Source of the DNA: Streptomyces pseudovenezuelae
Lineage (GTDB): Bacteria > Actinomycetota > Actinomycetes > Streptomycetales > Streptomycetaceae
Length of the DNA stretch: 64,000 bases
Reading direction: 5' to 3'
Assembly (NCBI RefSeq): GCF_001513955.1
Contig: NZ_KQ948154.1
Location: 1-64,000 of the forward strand
Under the pieces are notes generated by a model. The model ran no database searches, was not told where the DNA came from, and saw nothing but the letters and a program-made list of their open reading frames with translations. A program made the position numbers and the translations under genes. This document shows positions 17,218-25,606 of this stretch, piece after piece. Within the stretch, counting starts at the first letter, position 1, and each line of letters begins with the position of its first letter.

Positions 17218-18087
17218 TCAGAGCCGTGTGTCCAGGAGCTTGCGCAGGGGCGGGGAGAGCTCGTGCACGGGTGCGCCTGCGGCCTGGGACCTGGTCAGCT
17301 CGTCGAGGTAACGGCGGGCCTCGCCGGACAGCTGCTGCTGTCGTCTGCCGAGGCGGTGCCCGGCGATCCAGGTCCAGATGCCGAGGGCGATGAGCAGGAC
17401 CGAGGCGTACGCCGCGGGCAGGTCCTTGACCACGGCGTAGCCCACGCCGACGCCTCCCGCGACGACGAGGATCCACCCCGCCTCGTCGTGCCAGCCGCCG
17501 TGCTCGGCGATCCGCTCGTACTCCTCGACCTCGGCGGGCTTGGGCGGCGGGGCCACGGAGGCGGCTCGTACGCCGGTGGCCGGGCCCCCTGCCGGTGCGG
17601 CGTAGGACGGCAGCGGAGCCACGTCCAGTGACCCGCCGCCCCGGCCGGTCAGCCAGGCGGGCACGAACGACACGGGGGCACCGTGCGCGAGCGCCGCCGC
17701 GAGCACGTGCCGGTACCCCTCCAGGAAGGGGTGCCGTAGCTTGCGCCTGCCCTGGAGGTTGACCTGGACGAAGGCGGCGAGCGCCAGGACCAGTACGGCG
17801 GACGGGGGCGCGACCGCGACGACCATGTTCTCCGGATTGCCGGAGGCGGCCCACACGAGCCAGACGATTCCGACGGCGGTCGCCAGGGAGCCGGCCCAGA
17901 CGAGCCGACCGCGTGCGAGGCGGCGCAGGGCGGTCTCGTGCTCGGCGAGAGTCCGCCCGACCGTCTCGTCGTCGAAGTAGTCGTAACCGTATGTGCGACC
18001 GAACTCCCGTACCGCGGTGGCGAGTCGGGCGTCCGCGGACAGTGAGCGGGCGCCGATCGGCAGAAGGGCGCCGGTGGTTTCGATCAT
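17218..18087 (-). CDS. Four-helix membrane protein
   Basis: A 289-residue protein with a hydrophobic pair at about 63-82 and 88-110, a proline-rich linker, and another pair near 205-245. An N-terminal soluble stretch (FGRTYGYDYFDDE) precedes the helices. It is last in a minus-strand run beginning with a WXG100-like protein at 20816, so it may be an accessory or immunity protein of that effector module. No family was recognised. Confidence 0.75.
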   Translation of the reverse strand: MIETTGALLPIGARSLSADARLATAVREFGRTYGYDYFDDETVGRTLAEHETALRRLARGRLVWAGSLATAVGIVWLVWAASGNPENMVVAVAPPSAVLVLALAAFVQVNLQGRRKLRHPFLEGYRHVLAAALAHGAPVSFVPAWLTGRGGGSLDVAPLPSYAAPAGGPATGVRAASVAPPPKPAEVEEYERIAEHGGWHDEAGWILVVAGGVGVGYAVVKDLPAAYASVLLIALGIWTWIAGHRLGRRQQQLSGEARRYLDELTRSQAAGAPVHELSPPLRKLLDTRL

Positions 18088-18103
18088 GTCGAGGCCGTCT
18101 CCC

Positions 18104-19219
18104 CTATCCGAACACGGAGTCGCCCGGCCCCCGCACTGTGCGGGTGCAGGGTGCGACGACCTCGACGACGAGCCGCTGCCGGCCGGGCATCACCGTGACG
18201 TTGACGCGGTGTCCGGCTCCGCTGTCCGCGGCCAGGGACACGCTCTCGCCCGGCGTCCCCGCCAGCTTCAGCCAACCCTGACTCTGGAACGCCGTGTCCA
18301 ATCGGCCGACGGCGGCGCCGAGTTGCTCGTCCGGAACGCCGTCGATCCGCCACAGATGGCGGGCCGTGCACACCGTCGTCAGCCCCTTGGACCAGCAGTC
18401 GCCGCAGGTCACCGAGGACACCTCGTTGCCCTCGTCCATCCTGCCGCGCACACCGAGGCCGTCCAGGACCCGGCTGGAGAGCGCGTAGAGCTCCTGGACC
18501 ACGGCCGGTTGGGGTGCCACGTCCGGGACCGGCTGCGCCTGCGAGAGGGCGGCCTCCATCTCGGCCTGCTCCTCCGTCGCCCAGTCCAGCGTCCGGACGA
18601 TGGTCGCGAAGAGCTCCGAGTAGAAGTCCCAGTCCTCCATGCAGGGCGTGGAGAGCTCGAACGCCAGCAGGTCCGCGTTGTTGGGCAGCGGGATGTAGAC
18701 CTGGATCTGTCCCCGGGGCACCTCCAGGGGTTCCCCGGTCGGCGAGGCCTCGGCGGTGAGCGTGAAGGGGGCCTGGCCTATCCGCACGACCGCCTCCGAG
18801 TCGCCCTTGCCGGAGGGCAGGGTGCTGATCCGGACGTCGTCCTCGGGGTAGGCCCGCCGGAGGCCGGTGAGGGCCTCCGACAGGACGTCCTCGGCGGTGA
18901 TGTCGTGCAGCGGCATGCGGTACACGGCGACGGTGGCCGTGCTGGGGCGGCCGTCGAAGTCGAGGTTGCAGAATCCCGCGTACACCGCTCCGGCGTTCCG
19001 CAGGTCGTCGATGATGCCGGCGTAGGTGACGAACATGCGGAACCGGTCCTGGTCGGTGCCGCCCGGCATGACCTTGTGGACCGTCTCGTAGAGCTGCTCG
19101 GCCGCCTCGTCGGCGTCGTCCGTGCCCAGGGGGAGTTCATGGAAGAACGGCGGGACCACCCAGCCGACATGCAGCGCGAACGGCTCCGTGGCCGGAGCGG
19201 CAGTGGTGAGTTCGCTCAT
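18104..19219 (-). CDS. Cytosolic protein in WXG effector module
   Basis: A 371-residue soluble protein without membrane helices. Two repeated alpha/beta halves are suggested: residues about 1-200 contain MPGGTDQDRFRMF and a later VPRGQIQVYIPLPN, and the C-terminal part contains a cysteine cluster C-x2-C-x8-C (CGDCWSKG). It starts five bases after the stop of the large WXG protein at 19225, so the two are likely co-translated. It may be a chaperone or immunity partner. No Pfam-level match was recalled. Confidence 0.75.
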   Translation of the reverse strand: MSELTTAAPATEPFALHVGWVVPPFFHELPLGTDDADEAAEQLYETVHKVMPGGTDQDRFRMFVTYAGIIDDLRNAGAVYAGFCNLDFDGRPSTATVAVYRMPLHDITAEDVLSEALTGLRRAYPEDDVRISTLPSGKGDSEAVVRIGQAPFTLTAEASPTGEPLEVPRGQIQVYIPLPNNADLLAFELSTPCMEDWDFYSELFATIVRTLDWATEEQAEMEAALSQAQPVPDVAPQPAVVQELYALSSRVLDGLGVRGRMDEGNEVSSVTCGDCWSKGLTTVCTARHLWRIDGVPDEQLGAAVGRLDTAFQSQGWLKLAGTPGESVSLAADSGAGHRVNVTVMPGRQRLVVEVVAPCTRTVRGPGDSVFG

Positions 19220-19224
19220 GCCGC

Positions 19225-20475
19225 TCAGGCCGCCAGGGTCTGGTGGAACTTGTCACCCGAGGCAGGCCAGGGCATCGTCGTGACCGGCGGGGCGGGCTGC
19301 GGCTGACCGGTCGCCGGGGCCGGCTGGGTCGAGACCGCGGGCGCGCTGCCGCCCTCGTTTCCGCCGGAGATCAGGTGGCCGATGCCGAAGCCGGTGGAGA
19401 AGCCCTTGACGGCGCCGGTGATGAGCGACGGGTCGACGGCCTTGCCGAACTTGCCGAGGCCCCAGTTGATCATCTTGGTGCTCATGGGGTTCTTGATCTG
19501 GTTCATCATGACCTTGGCGCCGGACGCGAGTGCTCCCGCCTCGCGGGCTCCGGTGAACAGCGCCTTGCCGCCGGAGATGAGCGCCTTGCCGGCGCCGCCG
19601 ACACCGGGGATCACACCGAGCGCGTCGAGGCCGACCTTCCACATCGGGGCGCCGCCCATCCAGTGACCGGCCATCGCCGCACCCGCGAAGGCGACCGAGC
19701 CGGCACCCAGGATGGCCGAGGCGACCTGCCCGCCGATCGGGATGACGTTGACGACGATGGCGGCGGCGGCGAGCGCGGCGGAGATCGTGGAGAACAGGTC
19801 CGCGTTGTCGATCAGGAAGTTCTTGAAGCCGTCCCAGGCGCCCTTGAGACCGTCCGTGATCTTGTCCCAGACGCTGATGTCCGGCGGCCGGTTCTTCGCG
19901 GCCTCGCGAATGGCGTTCTCGGCCTTCGCGGCCTGTTCCTCCCAGTACTTGCGCAGCGCCTCGGCGTCCTGGATGAGGAGTTTGAGATCGGTCGCGGCGT
20001 CCTGGGCGGCCCGCGAGGCGGAGTCCGCCTCCTCCGAGAGGGCCTTGGCCTGCTGCTCGGTGAGCTGCTGGAACTGGGCGCCCTCGATCTTGACGTTGAC
20101 CTTGTCGACGTCGGCGTTCTTCTGGTCGAGCCTCTTGCGGGCCTCGACCGCGCGCTCCTCCAGGTTCTTGGCCTGGCGCTGCATGGTCTCCAGCTCGTCG
20201 TGCCAGCCGCGCAGCGCCCTGGAGCAGGCGGCCATCGACTCGTGGCCCTGCTGAAGGTACTTGGGCAGCTCGCCGACCTTGTCCTGGAACTTCTTGGCGG
20301 CCTCGCCGTCCCAGATCCCGTCCGTCTTGCCGATGCCCACCAGCATCTCGCGCATCTCGTCGAGCTCGTCACCGACCGTCTTGACGTCGTACGCCAGCGA
20401 CTCGATCGTGTGCAGGTCACCCTTGGCCGGATTGAACGTCAGTCCGGGCCAGTTGGGATCGTCGAACATCCCCAT
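19225..20475 (-). CDS. Large WXG100-type secreted protein
   Basis: A 416-residue putative ESX substrate. The N-terminus (1-100) is a WXG-like helical hairpin with the turn IWDGEAAKKF near residue 55. A long coiled coil follows (about 100-190, LEERAVEARKRLDQ), then a hydrophobic glycine-rich block (about 225-330, VIPIGGQVASAILGAG) typical of pre-toxin or pore-forming regions, and a Pro/Ala-rich tail. No C-terminal enzyme domain is visible. GGGGAG lies seven bases before the ATG. A 95-residue WXG-like gene is immediately upstream and a soluble partner gene follows after five bases. Confidence 0.8.
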   Translation of the reverse strand: MGMFDDPNWPGLTFNPAKGDLHTIESLAYDVKTVGDELDEMREMLVGIGKTDGIWDGEAAKKFQDKVGELPKYLQQGHESMAACSRALRGWHDELETMQRQAKNLEERAVEARKRLDQKNADVDKVNVKIEGAQFQQLTEQQAKALSEEADSASRAAQDAATDLKLLIQDAEALRKYWEEQAAKAENAIREAAKNRPPDISVWDKITDGLKGAWDGFKNFLIDNADLFSTISAALAAAAIVVNVIPIGGQVASAILGAGSVAFAGAAMAGHWMGGAPMWKVGLDALGVIPGVGGAGKALISGGKALFTGAREAGALASGAKVMMNQIKNPMSTKMINWGLGKFGKAVDPSLITGAVKGFSTGFGIGHLISGGNEGGSAPAVSTQPAPATGQPQPAPPVTTMPWPASGDKFHQTLAA

Positions 20476-20528
20476 CGTCTTCTCCCCGTTGTGTGTGCGT
20501 GTGCGTGGTGTCTCAGCTGTGGTGCGGG

Positions 20529-20816
20529 CTACTTCTGACTGAAGCCCTTCTGCAAATCCTGGTCGGTCGTCTGGTACGCCTCAAGCGTCTTCTGCAGACC
20601 CTCGTGCAGCTGCTTGGCGCCGTCGGCGATCCGCTTGATGCCGTCGCCCCAGTCGTCCTGGAAACCGTCGCAGGCGTTGTCGAGACCGTCCGTGCCCAGA
20701 CCCTTGGGACCGACCTTGTTCAGCCGCTCCTGGGCGCCGCGCATCCGGTCGTCCACCTGATCCAACCGGTTGATCAGGGTCTTCATGCGATCGACATCGA
20801 TCTGGAAGTCCGCCAT
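20529..20816 (-). CDS. WXG100-like small protein
   Basis: A 95-residue, almost entirely helical protein with WGDG at the predicted turn (DDWGDGIKRI) and no cysteine other than one central residue. It fits a type VII secretion target or partner. Two in-frame ATGs exist; the one at 20816 has GGGGAGG at eight bases, whereas the one at 20822 is only two bases from that site. It is the first gene of the module that continues with the 416-residue WXG protein. Confidence 0.85.
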   Translation of the reverse strand: MADFQIDVDRMKTLINRLDQVDDRMRGAQERLNKVGPKGLGTDGLDNACDGFQDDWGDGIKRIADGAKQLHEGLQKTLEAYQTTDQDLQKGFSQK

Positions 20817-20926
20817 CGCCATTGCCTCCCCGTAGCGTGATCAGTGATCGCCGGTCAGACTATCGGAGCAGCAACTTCAGGCCTACCTGGCGATGTTCGC
20901 TGTCGCCAATTTGTGGCATGCGCATG

Positions 20927-21664
20927 CTACGCGCGGTCCCATACGTGCAGCACGGCCTGCGCGTAGGCCAGCCGGTGGTCCAGCCTGGGTGAGGCAAGAC
21001 GGTACTTGCGGCCTGTCTGGTACTCGATGGCCACCTCGGGCGCATCGGCCGACCGCCACCGCGTCCACGTCGGCGGCTCCATCTCCCAGGCGGCTTCCTT
21101 CTTCGCCTCGCCCTTCTCGCCGAGCAGCAGCCAGAGCGCTCCCTGCGCGGCCATGACCGCCCAGCACAGGAAGTAGATCGGGGAGATCAGGACGAACACC
21201 GTCCACGCCTTGCCGGTCCCCACCTCGCCGACCAGCGGTGCGCCGCCCTGGGTGGGCTGCACGCTCCAGCGCACGCGGCGCGGCCACGGCAGGGTCCGGC
21301 CGCCTCGCCGGGTGATGCGGCCGAGAGGGACGCCGTCACCGCCGTACACCTCGTAGACACCGCTGCCGACGGGCCGTACCGAGCTGAGCGGTTCGCCGTT
21401 CGGGCCGGTGACGGTGAACGCCGGGCGCTCCCGGCGGTTGCCCTTCGGGGCGTCCTGAGGGACGTGGACGTACGCGAGCGGTTGGCCCTGCGTGCCGGGG
21501 CCGGCCTGCTGGACGGTGGCGGTCGGCTCACCCGGTACGACTTTGTCGTACCTGCGCAGTCTCTTGTTGGGGACGTGAATCACGGTCTCCGCAGGAGCGG
21601 CCGGCCGACCGTACGGCCCCGGCTGCTGAGCCTGCGGGGCCCATTCCTGACTGCTGTGGTTCAT
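20927..21664 (-). CDS. Membrane protein, Pro/Gln-rich N-terminus
   Basis: A 245-residue protein. The first 60 residues are low-complexity (QAQQPGPYG), the middle contains a beta-rich stretch (FTVTGPNGEPLSSV, VYEVYGGDGVPLGRI), and one long hydrophobic region at about 150-182 probably crosses the membrane once or twice. The ATG at 21664 is the most plausible start, although its ribosome site is poor. It lies between the WXG module and a DinB-like gene, all on the minus strand. Function unknown. Confidence 0.7.
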   Translation of the reverse strand: MNHSSQEWAPQAQQPGPYGRPAAPAETVIHVPNKRLRRYDKVVPGEPTATVQQAGPGTQGQPLAYVHVPQDAPKGNRRERPAFTVTGPNGEPLSSVRPVGSGVYEVYGGDGVPLGRITRRGGRTLPWPRRVRWSVQPTQGGAPLVGEVGTGKAWTVFVLISPIYFLCWAVMAAQGALWLLLGEKGEAKKEAAWEMEPPTWTRWRSADAPEVAIEYQTGRKYRLASPRLDHRLAYAQAVLHVWDRA

Positions 21665-21819
21665 GGCCGCCCAACTGTCGGTCCGGTTGACGATGACGGT
21701 CGACAGACTCTCAAAAGTGGGTCGGCGATGTCGCGGGGTGGTCGGCGTCGGCGGGGCCACGGGGGACTTGTCCACAGAACCTCCACACCATGCCCCCGAG
21801 GCCTTACGGCCGTGCCGGC

Positions 21820-22536
21820 TCAGCCCTCGGCGCGGCGGGCCTGCCACAGATCCCGCAACAACGCGATCTCCGCCATGTGATGGATCAGTTCGAGGTTGGC
21901 CCCCCACAGCACGGAGATGTACGGCTCGTCCGGTGCGGAGCCGTAGGGGTACTGGGAGAAGCCGATCGTGTCGAGCTGTTCCTCCGTCACCCCGCCCACG
22001 GCCTCCCGCCAGCGGTCGAGCAGGGACCAGAAGCGTTCCTGAGCCAGGGCCGCGGACGGGGTGAAGTCGACCAACTCGTGGGGATCCGTGCGGCGTTCGC
22101 CGAAGGTCCACTCCCATTCGCCGGCGAAGCAGGAGTGGAGGTGGCCGAGTCGCCACGCGATGGTGGTGACCGGGGAGACGTCGGGTTCCACCGGGCCGGT
22201 GTGGGCGAGGACCTCCTCGACGCGTGCGACGCTCACGCTCCAGTCCTCGGCGATCTTGGCGACGGTCATCCCGTCGGCGGCCTGCCGGGCGACCTCGGCG
22301 TACTCGCCGGACGGGATGTCCGGGGCGCCCTTGTCGATGACCCACTCGCCGGGACCGTACGCCCGGGGCGTCACCGCCTCGCTCCGGCGCCGGATCGACC
22401 AGGAGCCCGGCACCGGCTCCCACAGGTACTCCTCGTCGCCGAGCCCTTCGAGCCGTATCTGCGCCCGCTCCCTGACGCAGTCGAACTGGTCCAGCAGTAC
22501 GCCCAGTCGGTCGGTCCGTATGCGTCCCGTCTCCAT
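21820..22536 (-). CDS. DinB-superfamily protein
   Basis: A 238-residue protein resembling DinB-like four-helix proteins, which are metal-dependent thiol transferases or of unknown role. Supporting segments are LLDQFDCVRERAQIRLEGL and EYLWEPVPGSWSIRR at the N-terminus and HLHSCFAGEWEW and ELIHHMAEIALLRDL towards the C-terminus, which supply the expected histidines. The middle contains a helix-turn-helix-like insert (DGMTVAKIAEDWSVSVARVEE). The ATG at 22536 has GGGGGAG seven bases upstream. It is divergent from the toxin gene at 22743. Confidence 0.8.
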   Translation of the reverse strand: METGRIRTDRLGVLLDQFDCVRERAQIRLEGLGDEEYLWEPVPGSWSIRRRSEAVTPRAYGPGEWVIDKGAPDIPSGEYAEVARQAADGMTVAKIAEDWSVSVARVEEVLAHTGPVEPDVSPVTTIAWRLGHLHSCFAGEWEWTFGERRTDPHELVDFTPSAALAQERFWSLLDRWREAVGGVTEEQLDTIGFSQYPYGSAPDEPYISVLWGANLELIHHMAEIALLRDLWQARRAEG

Positions 22537-22742
22537 GCCCGGCTCCCCCCTCGCGATCACGTCCAGCCGGAGGCTAACCGGCCGTCCGCGCGGGGCGCGA
22601 CGCATTTCCGTGCCTGCGGGTTCCGTTCGGAAAGGTCTGCGCCAACTGGGCCTCGAATCAAGTCATGTGACGCCGAGTGAACTTGTTCGCATGATCCGAT
22701 CGAAGTTACGTTGCCCGGAGAAACTTTCGAACGGGGGTCCCT

Positions 22743-24458
22743 GTGGGTGTAGTCCTGCCGAGCGAGCTGGATGCGGCCCTGGACCTGATCGGCATCAGCT
22801 GGCCCAACGTCGACGAGGACGACTACCGCGACATGGCCCAGGCCATGCGGGAGTTCGCCGACGACATCGACGACGGCGCCGCGGACGCGCACCGGGCGAT
22901 CACCGATCTCGTCGGCGGCAACGAAGGCCTCGCGATCCAGGCGCTCGAGAAGCACTGGGATCTCGTCAAGGGCAAGCATCTGACCAACCTCGCCGAAGCG
23001 GGCCGGGTGGCGGCGACCGCGCTGGACGCGGTCGCCGTGCTGATCGAGGGCGCGAAGATCGCCGCGATCGCCCAACTCGGCATCCTCGCGGCGGAGATAG
23101 CGGCCGCCATCGCGGCCGCCCCGCTCACCTTCGGGCTCTCCACCCTGGGCGGTATCGCGGGGACGCAGGTCACCCGGATCGCGGTGAAGCGCATCTTCGA
23201 GGAGGTGTGCGAGGAGATCGCCGGGCGGATCATGGAGGTCGCGATGGGCCCGGTCTTCCAGGCCATCGGCGCGATGGCCGGCGATCTGGTCGTACAGATC
23301 GGCGGCAACGCCCTCGGCACGCAGAACGGCGTCGACCTCGGCCAGACCGCGAAGGCCGGCGAGAAGGGTCTGGGCGAGGGCGTCGACACCCTCAAGTCGG
23401 GCGGTATGCAGCTGGCCAGCGCGGGCGGGGGCGCGGGCGGGTCGATGCAACTGGCCGGTGCCGACGGCGGGTCCAGCAGCTCGGGCGGCGGGGGCGGGGG
23501 CGGCGGTCAGTTCAGCATGGACCTCGACTCCTACGACCGCGCGAGCAACGGACTCAAGGGCGCGGGCGGCAAGATCCGGGACGGGGCCGGCACCAAGCTG
23601 TCCCGCGCCAAGTCCTCGCACGGCCGCGCGCGGGGCAAGGATCCGCTGACCAATCTCCTCGACCCCATGGTGGACGAGGTCATGGAGGGCATCGGGCGGG
23701 GCGTCAAGCGCTCCGCCGACCACCTCGACGAGAGCATGACCGGTGGCCTGAAGCAGATGGCCAAGCGGCACAAGGACAACGACGACGGCATCGCGACCGA
23801 ACTCCAGGGCCTCACCAAGTCGCCGGGCCGCGACATCCCCGTCTACCACCTCGACGACAAGGGCAAGGTCACCCGGATCACCTCGGACGGCCACCACGAC
23901 CTCACCCCCGACGACCGGACCCGCCTGACCTCGCTGAACCTCCAGGGCGACACCGTCCCCGAGCGGAAGGCGGGCAATTTCCCGCTGCCCAAGGGCAAGC
24001 GGGAGAGCAAACAGTCGCAACAGGTAGCCTTCGGTAGCACCGACCTCTCGCAGGCCACCAAGACGGCCCGGCAGGCGAACGGTGACTACGGAAGGACGAC
24101 GAAGGGGAAGTTCTCCAGCCGGAACTACGCCGCGGGCAGGCACGGAAAGCCGGGCGCCGATGACGAGTTCATCATCGTCGGCCGCAGCAAATGGCCCGCC
24201 TCGCATTCGGAGCGTCAGGTGGGCATACCGTTCCTCAACGCAGGGACCAAGGACAGGCTGACCGAGCTCTACACCGAACGAGAACCGTGCACGACCGGAA
24301 AAGGCGCACAGAACTGCAGCGCCTGGATGTCGGAGTACCTCCCGAAGGACGTACGCGTCTCCCATACCGTCGAATACGGCGACACACCGGATTCGAAGCA
24401 GAAGGGCAATGACGCGATGGAGAAGTACCTGAACGGCATGAACCCGAAGAAGAGGTAG
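22743..24458 (+). CDS. Polymorphic toxin, deaminase-type C-terminus
   Basis: A 571-residue probable ESX-exported toxin. Residues 1-230 form an alpha-helical WXG100-like/CpnT-NTD-type domain (ISWPNVDEDDYRDMAQAM, a hydrophobic Ala-rich block). Residues 230-260 are a Gly/Ser linker with nine glycines in a row. The C-terminal ~110 residues carry the cytidine-deaminase fold signature H-S-E (His488, Glu490), then C-x8-C (Cys516, Cys525) and a final VSHTVEYG strand, as in SCP1.201/XOO_2897-like nucleic-acid deaminases. GTG start. Two SUKH-4-type immunity genes follow within 22 bases. The substrate (DNA, RNA or nucleotide) cannot be read from the sequence. Confidence 0.85.
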   Translation: MGVVLPSELDAALDLIGISWPNVDEDDYRDMAQAMREFADDIDDGAADAHRAITDLVGGNEGLAIQALEKHWDLVKGKHLTNLAEAGRVAATALDAVAVLIEGAKIAAIAQLGILAAEIAAAIAAAPLTFGLSTLGGIAGTQVTRIAVKRIFEEVCEEIAGRIMEVAMGPVFQAIGAMAGDLVVQIGGNALGTQNGVDLGQTAKAGEKGLGEGVDTLKSGGMQLASAGGGAGGSMQLAGADGGSSSSGGGGGGGGQFSMDLDSYDRASNGLKGAGGKIRDGAGTKLSRAKSSHGRARGKDPLTNLLDPMVDEVMEGIGRGVKRSADHLDESMTGGLKQMAKRHKDNDDGIATELQGLTKSPGRDIPVYHLDDKGKVTRITSDGHHDLTPDDRTRLTSLNLQGDTVPERKAGNFPLPKGKRESKQSQQVAFGSTDLSQATKTARQANGDYGRTTKGKFSSRNYAAGRHGKPGADDEFIIVGRSKWPASHSERQVGIPFLNAGTKDRLTELYTEREPCTTGKGAQNCSAWMSEYLPKDVRVSHTVEYGDTPDSKQKGNDAMEKYLNGMNPKKR

Positions 24459-24467
24459 CAACAGCAC

Positions 24468-25100
24468 ATGCCCCCGCTCGTCGACCACGCGATGATGGAA
24501 TCGGTCTTTCCCGCCGAGGAGATCGAGACGTGGGAGGAGGAGAAACTCCCCGCCCGACTGCACGCCTCGGTCCGGACGGTCCTGACCGAGGTCGGACTGC
24601 CGCACGACCGCAGCTCCTTCTTCCAGCTGGACGGCGCGCTCTTCGAGGGCGAGGACACCCCGGCCGCGTTCCGCCGCTGCGCGGAACTGGACCGTTTCTC
24701 CGACTACGAGGACATGCCGAAGGGCTGGGAGAACTGGCTCGTCATCGGTGAGATCTTCTACGACGTCGTCGTACTGGATCCCGAGTCCGGAACGGTGTAC
24801 GGCCTCCCGGACGGCGAGTACCGGGCCCTCCCGCTGAACCGCAGCCTCGAATCCTTCGCCTATTTCACGTACCTGCTCCAGCTGGAGCGCCCGAAGTACG
24901 ACTACTCGGTGTCCGAGGACGTCGACGATTGCGAGGACGTCGCGATCTCCCTGCGGAACCGGATGATCGAGGCCGATCCGCTTCCCTTCGAGAACGTGGA
25001 ACCCGCCTGGTCTGAGGAGTTCGACTGGGAGGACGAGGACGCCCCCCGTCTGCCCCCGTGGGATGCTGTGCTGTCGAACGTGTACGAGTCCATCGACTAG
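24468..25100 (+). CDS. SUKH-4 family immunity protein
   Basis: A 210-residue acidic protein with the SUKH-4 pattern: VRTVLTEVGLPHD near the start, a central WLVIGEIFYDVVVLDPESGT strand pair, then LESFAYFTYLLQLE. SUKH proteins neutralise nuclease and deaminase toxins of polymorphic systems. It begins nine bases after the deaminase toxin stop, which makes it the first-choice antidote. It ends with a highly acidic tail (FDWEDEDAP), suitable for mimicking nucleic acid or covering a basic active site. Confidence 0.88.
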   Translation: MPPLVDHAMMESVFPAEEIETWEEEKLPARLHASVRTVLTEVGLPHDRSSFFQLDGALFEGEDTPAAFRRCAELDRFSDYEDMPKGWENWLVIGEIFYDVVVLDPESGTVYGLPDGEYRALPLNRSLESFAYFTYLLQLERPKYDYSVSEDVDDCEDVAISLRNRMIEADPLPFENVEPAWSEEFDWEDEDAPRLPPWDAVLSNVYESID

Positions 25101-25112
25101 GCGGAATCACCC

Positions 25113-25541
25113 ATGACAGTCCCCTCAGGTGACGTCCGGCGTGCCGATCCGCAGGAGCGCACCATCTTTTCCGCGGCGGCGGTGGCGGGCATCCGGCACG
25201 AACCGAGTGCGGACTTTCTTCGCGATGTCGGCATCCCGGCCCGCCCGAATCCCTGGTTCGACCTCGTGGACGGCTCCCCTGAGCAGACCAGGGCGCTCGG
25301 CGACGCATACGCCGACCTCCACGAGCGGTGGACGGACCTGCCCGAAGGCGCCGAGGACCGGCTCCTGCTGGGCACGGTGCCCTATGACGACATCGCCCAC
25401 TTTCTCCATCTGCTGGAGAAGGAGCGCCCGAACCACGACTTCGAGTCGGAAAACGAGAACATCGAACCGGCCGCCCTTGACGTGAGCAATTCCCGCTGGC
25501 ACGACATCCTGGAGTATGTCGCCGAACCCGAGGCGAGGTAA
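25113..25541 (+). CDS. Shortened SUKH-4-like protein
   Basis: A 142-residue protein alignable by eye to the preceding SUKH-4 protein: FLRDVGIPARPNPWFDLV, LLLGTVPYDDI and then directly AHFLHLLEKERPNHDFES. The segment that in the neighbour holds the central beta strands (about 30 residues between IGEIFYDVV and FAYFTYLLQLE) is missing, so this looks like a diverged duplicate with an in-frame deletion. It starts 12 bases after its neighbour. It could be a decoy, a partner subunit or a decaying immunity gene. Confidence 0.75.
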   Translation: MTVPSGDVRRADPQERTIFSAAAVAGIRHEPSADFLRDVGIPARPNPWFDLVDGSPEQTRALGDAYADLHERWTDLPEGAEDRLLLGTVPYDDIAHFLHLLEKERPNHDFESENENIEPAALDVSNSRWHDILEYVAEPEAR

Positions 25542-25546
25542 GGGCG

Positions 25547-25606
25547 ATGAATGACAGCACCATGAACGACAGCGCCATGAATGACAACGCCAGGAACGAC
25601 AGCGAT
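25547..25606 (+). repeat. 15-bp repeats at a gene start
   Basis: Four degenerate 15-base units beginning ATGAATGACAGCACC encode MNDST, MNDSA, MNDNA and RNDSD at the very start of the SUKH/deaminase fusion gene. Three copies begin with an ATG in the reading frame, so translation could begin at several of them. Confidence 0.75.
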
